The notes beneath the pieces are model-generated. The model made no database searches. It saw only the letters and a list, made by a program, of their open reading frames with translations, and was not told the origin of the DNA. The position numbers and the translations under genes were made by a program. Positions 34,548 to 41,175 of a stretch of DNA of 41,175 bases are shown piece after piece. The DNA is from Verrucomicrobiota bacterium (GTDB taxonomy: Bacteria; Verrucomicrobiota; Verrucomicrobiia; Limisphaerales; SXQI01). The stretch lies in NCBI GenBank assembly GCA_008933045.1, contig WBXJ01000001.1, forward strand, positions 1 through 41,175. Direction: 5' to 3'. Position 1 is the stretch's first letter, and every line of letters begins with the position of its first letter.

Positions 34548-35369
34548 GTGGAGTGGTTGATTGATCGAAATGTATTTGCGCTCGCCGTTGTCATCTACGG
34601 GGTGAGTTCGATTTATTCAGTGTTTCTTTGGCGCCGAGGGTTTCGCGAGGATAACCGCGTCAGCTATTTTCTTTTGTTGGCTGGGGCGGGTTTTCATACG
34701 ACCGCGATGTTCATGCGGGGCTTTCGTCTCGATCGGTGCCCCGTTAATAATCTGTATGAAGCCATTGCCTTCGTGACTTGGACGATTGTTGCAACCTACC
34801 TAGTCATCGGTATGTGGCGACGGCTCCGCTTTCTCGGTGCTTTCGCTTCACCAATTCTTTGCGCCATTGGGGTGTTTGCCTTGATGCCCGCGTTGGATGT
34901 CCGTGGGACTCAACCCAACTTCAGCAACGGTTGGTCCAGTTTACACGCTGCCCTCATTCTTCTCGCTTACGGAGCGTTCGGTTTGAGTTCAGTCGCGGCA
35001 TTGATGTACCTCACCCAAGACCATGATTTAAAATTTCACAAACTCCGTGCTGTGTTCTCGATGATGCCCCCGATCCAACGACTCGAAAGCGTCGTATTAC
35101 GATCGATGATTCTAGGATTCATTCTTCTAACGATCGGGCTGCTGATGGCACCTTGGCTGCTCTTTGCCTATTTTGGTGTTTATTTCACACCTGAACCCAA
35201 GACTCTCTGGTCCATTTTTGTCTGGGTTCTCTATGCCATCATTCTTGGCATGGCGCGTGGGTCGGCGTTAGGAGGGCGAAAGATTTCGTGGGCGGCCATC
35301 GCAGCTTTTGTTTTTGTGCTCCTGACTTTTTGGGGCTTTAACCTCTTATCCTCGATCCATAACCCTTAG
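34548..35369 (+). CDS. HemX/CcsA-like integral membrane protein
   Basis: About 273 residues from a GTG at 34548; a GTG at 34500 gives 289, but its extra residues look non-coding. Eight hydrophobic segments are visible. The His in GAGFHTTAMFMRGF and the His in SSLHAALILLAYGAFGLSS sit where the CcsA/HemX family has conserved histidines. The WGSYWSWDPKE-type haem-handling motif of CcsA is represented only by YFTPEPKTLWSIFVW, lacking the Trp and Asp. With hemA and hemC immediately downstream, this favours HemX, which in Bacillus influences HemA levels, over a cytochrome c haem lyase. A ResB partner is absent. Confidence 0.8.
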   Translation: MEWLIDRNVFALAVVIYGVSSIYSVFLWRRGFREDNRVSYFLLLAGAGFHTTAMFMRGFRLDRCPVNNLYEAIAFVTWTIVATYLVIGMWRRLRFLGAFASPILCAIGVFALMPALDVRGTQPNFSNGWSSLHAALILLAYGAFGLSSVAALMYLTQDHDLKFHKLRAVFSMMPPIQRLESVVLRSMILGFILLTIGLLMAPWLLFAYFGVYFTPEPKTLWSIFVWVLYAIILGMARGSALGGRKISWAAIAAFVFVLLTFWGFNLLSSIHNP

Positions 35370-35394
35370 CTTCAATTCTCTAGTTTCTGTCACC

Positions 35395-36471
35395 ATGCCG
35401 ATAGTTGTCATAGGACTCAATCATCAGACGGCTCCGATCACAGTGCGGGAGCGTTTCGCCTTCGCCGACTCGTTGGTGCCGGAGACGTTAGCCCGAATGA
35501 AGTCGGAGGGCTTGATTCAAGAAGGGGTGATTCTCTCAACTTGCAACCGTGTCGAGATCTACGCAGCAACAGAGGGCAACCCAGTCGAGGCGGGAAAAAA
35601 GTTAGTCCAGTTTCTGACGAATTTCCACTCTTACGAAGAGGTTCTGACGGATGAGATTTATTCCATCGGCGAGCCGCTAAGTGTGCAGCATCTCTTTAAA
35701 GTCGCTTGTGGGCTTGATTCCATGGTGTTAGGTGAGACAGAGATTCTAGGACAACTCAAGAAAGCCTACGACCTAGCACTGCAACACAAGCACACCGGCC
35801 TGCGGTTGAATAAGGCGTTCCAGCGAGCGTTCAATGTCGCCAAGCAGATCCGCACCGAAACCAATATCCAACGCGGAAACACCTCCGTAGCTTCTGTGGC
35901 AGTCGAGCTTGCTGAAAAGATTTTTAACACACTTCAAGATCGACAGGTCATGGTTGTCGGCGCGGGTGAGACAAGTGAGAAAACCGCACGCGCACTCTTG
36001 GGACGAGGTGCGCGGAGTATTATTGTTTCAAATCGATCGTTCGATCGTGCGGAAGTTTTGGGAAAAGAATTGGGAGGTCGTGCAATCCCTTTTGAGGATT
36101 GGGCTGCTGAGTTCGACCTCATCGACATTGTCATCAGCAGCACGTCCGCGCCCCATTACGTGTTGGATCGTCCTAAACTCGAGTTGTTAATCCGCAACCG
36201 TCGTGGAAGGCCATTATTATTGGTTGATATTGCTGTGCCACGCGACATTGATCCCGAGGTTAACATGTTGGATAACGTCTATCTTTACAATGTTGACGAC
36301 TTACAATCCATCGCCGATGAGAGCCTCAAACAACGGCAGGATGAAATCAAAAAATGCCTCGCAATTATTGAAAGTAAATCTAAAGCATTTCTGCAAGTAG
36401 GACGATTTCAGCGACAATTCGATCCGTTTCCATTGATTACTTTTAACCCATTACTTTCCCCTCGCGCCTGA
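35395..36471 (+). CDS. hemA: Glutamyl-tRNA reductase, short form
   Basis: 358 residues against about 420 in E. coli. The catalytic domain is intact, with GLNHQTAPITVRERFAF and Cys50 in ILSTCNRVEIYA. LFKVACGLDSMVLGETEILG and the NADPH-binding stretch VMVVGAGETSEKTARALLGR are present, as is LVDIAVPRDIDPEVN. After NVDDLQSIADESLKQRQDEI the C-terminal dimerisation domain is cut to about 45 residues and ends in FNPLLSPRA. It reduces Glu-tRNA to glutamate-1-semialdehyde, the first step of C5 haem synthesis. Chlamydial GluTR is similarly short, so this may be a lineage trait and not a defect. The stop is 2 bases before hemC. Confidence 0.95.
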   Translation: MPIVVIGLNHQTAPITVRERFAFADSLVPETLARMKSEGLIQEGVILSTCNRVEIYAATEGNPVEAGKKLVQFLTNFHSYEEVLTDEIYSIGEPLSVQHLFKVACGLDSMVLGETEILGQLKKAYDLALQHKHTGLRLNKAFQRAFNVAKQIRTETNIQRGNTSVASVAVELAEKIFNTLQDRQVMVVGAGETSEKTARALLGRGARSIIVSNRSFDRAEVLGKELGGRAIPFEDWAAEFDLIDIVISSTSAPHYVLDRPKLELLIRNRRGRPLLLVDIAVPRDIDPEVNMLDNVYLYNVDDLQSIADESLKQRQDEIKKCLAIIESKSKAFLQVGRFQRQFDPFPLITFNPLLSPRA

Positions 36472-36473
36472 CC

Positions 36474-37481
36474 ATGGAATCCGGAAAAACCATTCGCATC
36501 GCAACCCGAGGTAGTGCTCTCGCTTTGGCACAAGCAAACACGGTGTTAAGCCAGTTCGAGGCGGAATTTCCGAACCTCGATTTCGAACTGAAGATCATTC
36601 GCACCACGGGGGACAAGCTCCAAGCCGTTCCCATCGCTGACACCAATCAGCCCTTGCCCAAGGGACTTTTTACCAAGGAATTGGAAGTTGCGTTACTTTC
36701 TGGCGAAGCTGACTTGGCGGTGCATAGCTTGAAGGATCTTCCCACCGAACTTCCTGACGGACTCAAACTCGCAGCCGTTCTCGAACGCGCCGATGTCCGA
36801 GATGTGCTGATCTATCGCCGTTCCGAATCGCAGAGTTATTCCGCAAAGGCCCCTCCATCGCGCCGCCAATGTTTAAACCCTCACGCGACAATTTTTGAAT
36901 TCTCACCCGCCTCCACGATCGCCACAGCGAGCACGCGACGTGAGGCGCAAATCCTCTTGCTCCGCCCTGATTTAAAAGTTGTTCCTATCCGAGGCAACGT
37001 TGGCACTCGATTACAAAAGTTGGCAGATCAGGATCAACTGGACGGGTTAGTCCTCGCTTTGGCGGGGATGACCCGACTTCATTTTAGGATTGCCCCGGAT
37101 GGTTCACTTCATGGAGAGGGAGTTCCAGACGGTTTACTCACCTCCATTTTTTCGACAGAGGAAATGCTGCCCTGTGTCGGGCAGGGTGCCATCGGTCTTG
37201 AGACACGCGAGAATGACCCCCAGATCGAAGCACTTTGCGCACGCGTCAACCATCGAGAAACATATTACTGCGTCCTGGCAGAACGTGCGTTTCTCCATGC
37301 CATGGGCGGTGGTTGCCTCAGCCCAGTGGCTGCGTACGCTGAAATCCAAGGCGAGACCCTCCGATTGCGAGCGGCCTCGTTTCGTGAAGCGCGAATCGGT
37401 CGCGGCGACTTAATCGCACCGTTAGAAAAGGCGATTGAAGTAGGGAAAGCCCTTGCTCACAAGCTCTTAGGTGTAGTTTGA
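36474..37481 (+). CDS. hemC: Porphobilinogen deaminase (hydroxymethylbilane synthase)
   Basis: 335 residues. Motifs: IRIATRGSALALAQANTVLS, IIRTTGDKLQ, GLFTKELEVALLSGEADLAV, HSLKDLPTELP, RRDA-type stretch ADVRDVLIYRR, RGNVGTRLQKL and MLPCVGQGAIGLE. The dipyrromethane-cofactor Cys is Cys281 in AMGGGCLSPVAAYAE. It condenses four porphobilinogens to hydroxymethylbilane in the cytoplasm. Between VLIYRR and STIATASTRREA there is an insert of about 25-30 residues (about 117-146), absent from E. coli HemC, with basic and Ser/Pro-rich composition. It directly follows hemA, the conserved hemA-hemC order; hemD and hemB are not in the window. Confidence 0.96.
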   Translation: MESGKTIRIATRGSALALAQANTVLSQFEAEFPNLDFELKIIRTTGDKLQAVPIADTNQPLPKGLFTKELEVALLSGEADLAVHSLKDLPTELPDGLKLAAVLERADVRDVLIYRRSESQSYSAKAPPSRRQCLNPHATIFEFSPASTIATASTRREAQILLLRPDLKVVPIRGNVGTRLQKLADQDQLDGLVLALAGMTRLHFRIAPDGSLHGEGVPDGLLTSIFSTEEMLPCVGQGAIGLETRENDPQIEALCARVNHRETYYCVLAERAFLHAMGGGCLSPVAAYAEIQGETLRLRAASFREARIGRGDLIAPLEKAIEVGKALAHKLLGVV

Positions 37482-37559
37482 ATGTTTTTAAAATTTAGCT
37501 AATACGCCTTGACAATCCCTCCCTTATTGCTTACCGTGTCAATGAAAAGTTTTGACTTT

Positions 37560-40500
37560 ATGAAAACCAATCACCGTATTTCTGCGGGAATCTTCTGGAT
37601 TTGGTCTTTGATCCTGCTGGTGGCCTTACACAGCCCGATCTGGGCCGGCCCCACTGCGCCCAAAATTTTAAACATCGAGATCAACCGTACCAACGTCGTC
37701 GTCAACGTGGAAGTGTCGGTCGGGTTGCGCAAAGTGACCTTGGAGAGTCGATCCAGATTGATTGGCAGTGCGTGGGTTCCTCGTGCTGTCAAACGGCTCG
37801 ATGGCAAGGGTGAATCGACCAGTTTTTCGTTACCTGTAACTGCGGATTTGGAATTACTCAGGGTGCGTGGAGATGAAAATGATCCCTTGCCCGAGGCATT
37901 CTATAAAGGAACTAACAAGTTTGAAGGCCAAGCAACCTCAACTGCCGGGGGTATTTCCTCCGACGGGTTAAATCGTATTGCTGTCACGGACTCAAAAACC
38001 ACAGAGTCCGATTCATCGAGATCCGTCACAGAGTCCGATATCTGGAAAGTCGATGGCAACACACTTTATTTTTACAATCAATATCGAGGGTTACAGGTCA
38101 TCAATATTCGGCAACCAGAAGCCCCTCAACTGACTGGCGTCTATGATTTGCCGGCGGCAGGAGAGCAAATGTATTTGTTGCCCGGTGGCTATGTGGTGCT
38201 ACTCGCTCGTGACAATTGTTATTCCGGAGGTGCGAATCGAAATGTCATCATCATTCTAAAGGTTGAAGGCGGCAAACCGTCCTTAGTCAAGGAACTGCCC
38301 GTGGAAGGTTGGATACAAGAAAGTCGCATGGTTGGGACAGCCCTTTACGTCTCCACCCAATCGTATCTTCAGTCGCAGGATGGAGTGAACACCACTTGGA
38401 CTTGGAGCAGTGTGGTGAGCTCGTTTGATTTAGCCAACCCGCTGGAGCCTGTGGTCAAGGACACGCTCACCTTCCCAGGCTACAACAATACAGTTGCCGC
38501 TAGTGAACAATTTTTCTTTGTCGCGACCCAGTCCTCTGATTGGAATTCCAGCCGGTTACAATTAGTGGATATTTCAGATCCCACTGGCGCGATGAAAAAA
38601 TCGGGTGTAATTCCAATCTCGGGCAACATTCCCGATAAATTTAAAATTCACCAAAACGGTGATGTGCTGACCGTAATTTCCCAGACGTGGAACGACACGC
38701 GCCGATGGACAACATTGCTCCAAACGTTTTCCTTGGCCAATCCTGCCTTACCCAAACACCTCGGTAAATTGGAACTCGCTGCCGGCGAACAATTGCACGC
38801 GACCCGATTTGATGGCAACAAGGCTTATATTGTTACGTTCTTTCGAATTGATCCCTTATGGGTTGTGGATTTAAGCGACCCAACCAAACCCCAGATCAAG
38901 GGTGAACTGGAAGTTCCCGGTTGGTCCACCTACCTCCATCCGATGGGCGATCGCCTTTTATCTGTGGGAATTGATACGACGAACGGTTGGCATGTCACCG
39001 TCTCGCTTTTCGACGTTGCGGACGTGACCAAACCCACCTTGGTAGATCGCGCAGTGCTGGGTGGTAGTTGGTCTTGGAGCGAAGCAAATAATGACGAAAA
39101 AGCGTTTAATGTTCTCGCAGATTCTGGACTCATTTTGTTGCCTTGGCAGGGTTATTCGACTAACTGGACCGTCACTAACGGCATGCAAATCATTGATTTC
39201 AATAAGTCCTCTTTGACACTGCGAGGAGTTATCCCTCATGCCTTTGCTCCTCGTCGAGCCACGATGGTGGGCGACCACATTTTCTCCATCGATAGCAGTC
39301 GCCTGCTCAGTGTTGCCGCGCCTGATCGCGATCACCCCGTCATCAAAGCAGAACTAGCTCTCTCATGGAATGTTTCCCATGTGATCCCTGTCGGAGATTA
39401 CCTTTTACAGGTCGCTTCAAACGCCAGTTATTACTCAGCAGACGGCGAGATAGCGCGAATTCTAGTGACCACTGCTAATCAACCTAACGAAATACTTCGA
39501 TCATTAACTCTGCCGTTGAATCGTCCGATCATCGGCATCACCCGAAAAAATGATCGTCTCTACATCGCGCAATCTGTTGAGGAAAAGTTTTCTGGAGGAG
39601 GTCTCGCTGGAGGCAAACTCAGCCCCATTGCTGATGGCTTCTGGGGTGGCCCCTTTGGCGGGTCTGCCGCAGGCCCGGTTCACACCACCATCGTGGATGT
39701 TTCTAAGCCCCTTGAATTGAGTATTTTAGGTACCGCTGAAAACAAGACCGAGGTCAACGCCACCGCGAGCGGTCTTCAAGCGTTCTGGCCAAAACCTGGC
39801 ATCCTAGTCTGGTCCAGCCAACAGCAACAAGGTTGGGGTTACTACATGCGTTTTTCCTATTGGTCACCCTCCTTTGGAAATCAGACCTTTTACTCGCTCG
39901 ACGTCAACGAGCCAACCAAGCCTCAGGCACTCTGCACGTTCGTCCTTGGGACCAATACTTGGGCCGAGGGAAGCTCCGTTTTTCAGGCTGGAACCCTATT
40001 TTACTCCAGCCATCATGAATACGAAACAGTCACCACAAAAAATCCCGACACCAAGGATGGCGTCTCTGTTTCTTACTTAAACAACACTTATTTGGATGTG
40101 GTAGATTTTTCAGATCCGACCTTGCCCGTGGCTCGCCCCTTGGTGAGCATCCCCAATAATCTCAACGGTATTTCTACGGATGGAAACATTCTCTATTTGG
40201 TGGGTTACCATGTTCAGTCTCCCGTGGTGCCGGATTACTTCGAGTATCTTGATATCGCTTCTTACGACGGCGTCAGCGCGTATTCTATTTCCTCAACCCG
40301 CCTCTCAAACTATTGGCCTCGGCCCCTGACCATTCTTGATAACTCGGTTTACCTCGGCGTCGTCGATGAAAAGAGTTCCAAGTCTGTGTTGCAACAATTG
40401 CGATTGAACAAAGCAGGAGCTCTGGAAGTGGTTGCAACAGTGGCTCTTCCAATTCCTGCTCAAGGATTTGGCATTGTTGATGGTCAACTTTTAATCCGGA

Positions 40501-40676
40501 CCGCGTCGGATATGAGCATTTACGATTTAACCTCGCTCCAACCCATCGCTTTTTCTGAGTCCCCCGGTTGTTATTATTGGAGTGAACCTGTGATCAACGG
40601 TTCGGTGAAGGACGGTTTCTGGGCCTCCTTGGGTCAGTATGGTGTGATCCCATTACGAGTTTCCGCCAAGCCCTAA
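37560..40676 (+). CDS. Large secreted beta-propeller domain protein (LVIVD/PF09826-like)
   Basis: About 1038 residues from the ATG at 37560, which gives a clean signal peptide (IFWIWSLILLVALHSPIWAG); an ATG at 37542 is also in frame. A roughly 80-residue beta-rich N-terminal domain precedes a long region with repeated units ending in D-x-S-D-P-T-x-P: VDISDPTGAMKKSG, FSLANPALPKHLGKL, VDLSDPTKPQIKGEL, FDVADVTKPTLV, LDVNEPTKPQAL and VDFSDPTLPVARPL. These match LVIVD-type/secreted beta-propeller domains. A Gly-rich loop (FSGGGLAGGKLS, GFWGGPFGGSAAG) lies about residue 680-705. No membrane anchor or sorting tail is seen. The protein is probably extracellular or periplasmic; the ligand is unknown. 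Its stop overlaps the recQ stop on the other strand. Confidence 0.88.
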   Translation: MKTNHRISAGIFWIWSLILLVALHSPIWAGPTAPKILNIEINRTNVVVNVEVSVGLRKVTLESRSRLIGSAWVPRAVKRLDGKGESTSFSLPVTADLELLRVRGDENDPLPEAFYKGTNKFEGQATSTAGGISSDGLNRIAVTDSKTTESDSSRSVTESDIWKVDGNTLYFYNQYRGLQVINIRQPEAPQLTGVYDLPAAGEQMYLLPGGYVVLLARDNCYSGGANRNVIIILKVEGGKPSLVKELPVEGWIQESRMVGTALYVSTQSYLQSQDGVNTTWTWSSVVSSFDLANPLEPVVKDTLTFPGYNNTVAASEQFFFVATQSSDWNSSRLQLVDISDPTGAMKKSGVIPISGNIPDKFKIHQNGDVLTVISQTWNDTRRWTTLLQTFSLANPALPKHLGKLELAAGEQLHATRFDGNKAYIVTFFRIDPLWVVDLSDPTKPQIKGELEVPGWSTYLHPMGDRLLSVGIDTTNGWHVTVSLFDVADVTKPTLVDRAVLGGSWSWSEANNDEKAFNVLADSGLILLPWQGYSTNWTVTNGMQIIDFNKSSLTLRGVIPHAFAPRRATMVGDHIFSIDSSRLLSVAAPDRDHPVIKAELALSWNVSHVIPVGDYLLQVASNASYYSADGEIARILVTTANQPNEILRSLTLPLNRPIIGITRKNDRLYIAQSVEEKFSGGGLAGGKLSPIADGFWGGPFGGSAAGPVHTTIVDVSKPLELSILGTAENKTEVNATASGLQAFWPKPGILVWSSQQQQGWGYYMRFSYWSPSFGNQTFYSLDVNEPTKPQALCTFVLGTNTWAEGSSVFQAGTLFYSSHHEYETVTTKNPDTKDGVSVSYLNNTYLDVVDFSDPTLPVARPLVSIPNNLNGISTDGNILYLVGYHVQSPVVPDYFEYLDIASYDGVSAYSISSTRLSNYWPRPLTILDNSVYLGVVDEKSSKSVLQQLRLNKAGALEVVATVALPIPAQGFGIVDGQLLIRTASDMSIYDLTSLQPIAFSESPGCYYWSEPVINGSVKDGFWASLGQYGVIPLRVSAKP

Positions 40677-41175
40677 GCTTTGAAGTGGATTCGTGGATGA
40701 CTCATTAAATAGCCACGAATTTCATCAATAAAAATCTGGCCAAAATCGAGCCACTTTTTAGCTCCCACCCCGTTGATATCCAGCATCTCCCCTTCCGTCT
40801 GCGGATAGTGACGAGACATTTCCCGAAGTGAGACATCCGAGAAAATAATGTAGGACTGTACCGATCGTTCTTGAGCTAACGATCGCCGCAAGGCTCGGAG
40901 TTGTTCAAAAAGATCCTCATCACACTCCATGGCTTCAGAGCCTCCAGCTCGCATCTTCGAGCGGGTTAGTTTTACCGATTTCTCCCGCAGGGTTTGATCC
41001 GTTGGTGTTCCTTCCGATGTGAGATTCGTCAGCGCGGAAGTGAGCATGACCGACTTTCGTTCCTTCAGAACGGCTAGACCTTCCGCTGTCAATTCAGGCA
41101 CGTTCCATCGCTCTGCAATTTGTCGCAGATAGCCTAGTTGGATTAACTCACGCCCAATCTGCGCCCATCGAGATG
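40673..41175 (-). CDS. recQ: ATP-dependent DNA helicase RecQ, C-terminal part (cut by window edge)
   Basis: The frame is open from the window edge (41175) to TAG at 40673, giving about 166 residues without the true start. It begins inside the winged-helix RQC domain (WAQIGRELIQLGYLRQIAER, LTAEGLAVLKERKSVMLT). A linker follows, then an HRDC domain (about the last 85 residues): DEDLFEQLRALRRSLAQE, SYIIFSDVSLREMSRHYP and MLDINGVGAKKWLDFGQIFI. RecQ unwinds DNA 3' to 5' in recombination repair. The helicase domains lie outside the window. The gene is convergent with the beta-propeller gene and the two stop codons overlap (CTAA). Confidence 0.9.
   Translation of the reverse strand, partial: SRWAQIGRELIQLGYLRQIAERWNVPELTAEGLAVLKERKSVMLTSALTNLTSEGTPTDQTLREKSVKLTRSKMRAGGSEAMECDEDLFEQLRALRRSLAQERSVQSYIIFSDVSLREMSRHYPQTEGEMLDINGVGAKKWLDFGQIFIDEIRGYLMSHPRIHFKA

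Noticed and set aside
37509..37537. TTGACA at 37509 as a -35 box for the beta-propeller gene
   Set aside because: No acceptable -10 sequence lies at 16-18 bases (TACCGT region), so a promoter call is not supported.

Overview
The window looks like chromosomal DNA of a Verrucomicrobia-type bacterium, possibly the Pedosphaera/Limisphaera side of the phylum, with roughly 50% GC. The assignment rests on gene content: an LL-diaminopimelate aminotransferase, a DUF5069 protein, a Planctomycetes/Verrucomicrobia-style haem-c domain fused to WD40 repeats, a Tat-exported DUF1501 protein, a cytochrome c/sorbosone dehydrogenase fusion and a Chlamydia-like short glutamyl-tRNA reductase. I saw no tRNA or rRNA gene, CRISPR array, insertion sequence or phage gene. 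Most genes have weak or no Shine-Dalgarno sequence, so several starts were chosen by family alignment from memory.

Region by region. (1) 1-9048, minus strand: a WYL regulator, then a large exported cytochrome c/WD40/coiled-coil protein, then a complete tripartite ABC efflux set (outer-membrane factor, membrane-fusion protein, ATPase, and a permease cut by the window edge), with overlapping genes. (2) 9080-12308, minus: rho with a hairpin terminator and a 335-base leader, then a PiT phosphate transporter with its DUF47 partner. (3) 12491-15027, plus: DUF5069 gene with a strong terminator, then accA and manA. (4) 15051-18878, minus: a ribose-type ABC importer (permease, double ATPase, lipoprotein binding protein); the permease carries an unusual inserted domain. 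(5) 19045-23643: dapL on plus, then deoC, an ABC-F ATPase and a small lipoprotein on minus. The ABC-F gene has a leader with mini-ORFs, an inverted repeat and an intrinsic terminator just before its start, arranged like a transcription attenuator. (6) 23791-31607, plus: acs, then a tightly packed set of Rid protein, D-serine-dehydratase-like PLP enzyme, GntP/DsdX-like permease, M19 dipeptidase and cytochrome c/sorbosone dehydrogenase. The first four make a coherent D-amino-acid (D-serine) scavenging pathway. (7) 31622-33070, minus: a lone DUF1501 protein. (8) 33233-37481, plus: cinA, a HemX/CcsA-like membrane protein, hemA and hemC (early haem synthesis). (9) 37560-40676, plus: a very large secreted beta-propeller protein, converging on the 3' part of recQ, whose stop codon overlaps it.

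The best candidates for something new are the D-amino-acid operon with its own Rid protein, the binding-protein-like domain inside the sugar permease, the putative attenuator before the ABC-F gene, and the haem-c/WD40/coiled-coil protein at the head of the efflux operon. All functional links are inferred from sequence reading alone; no database search was run.
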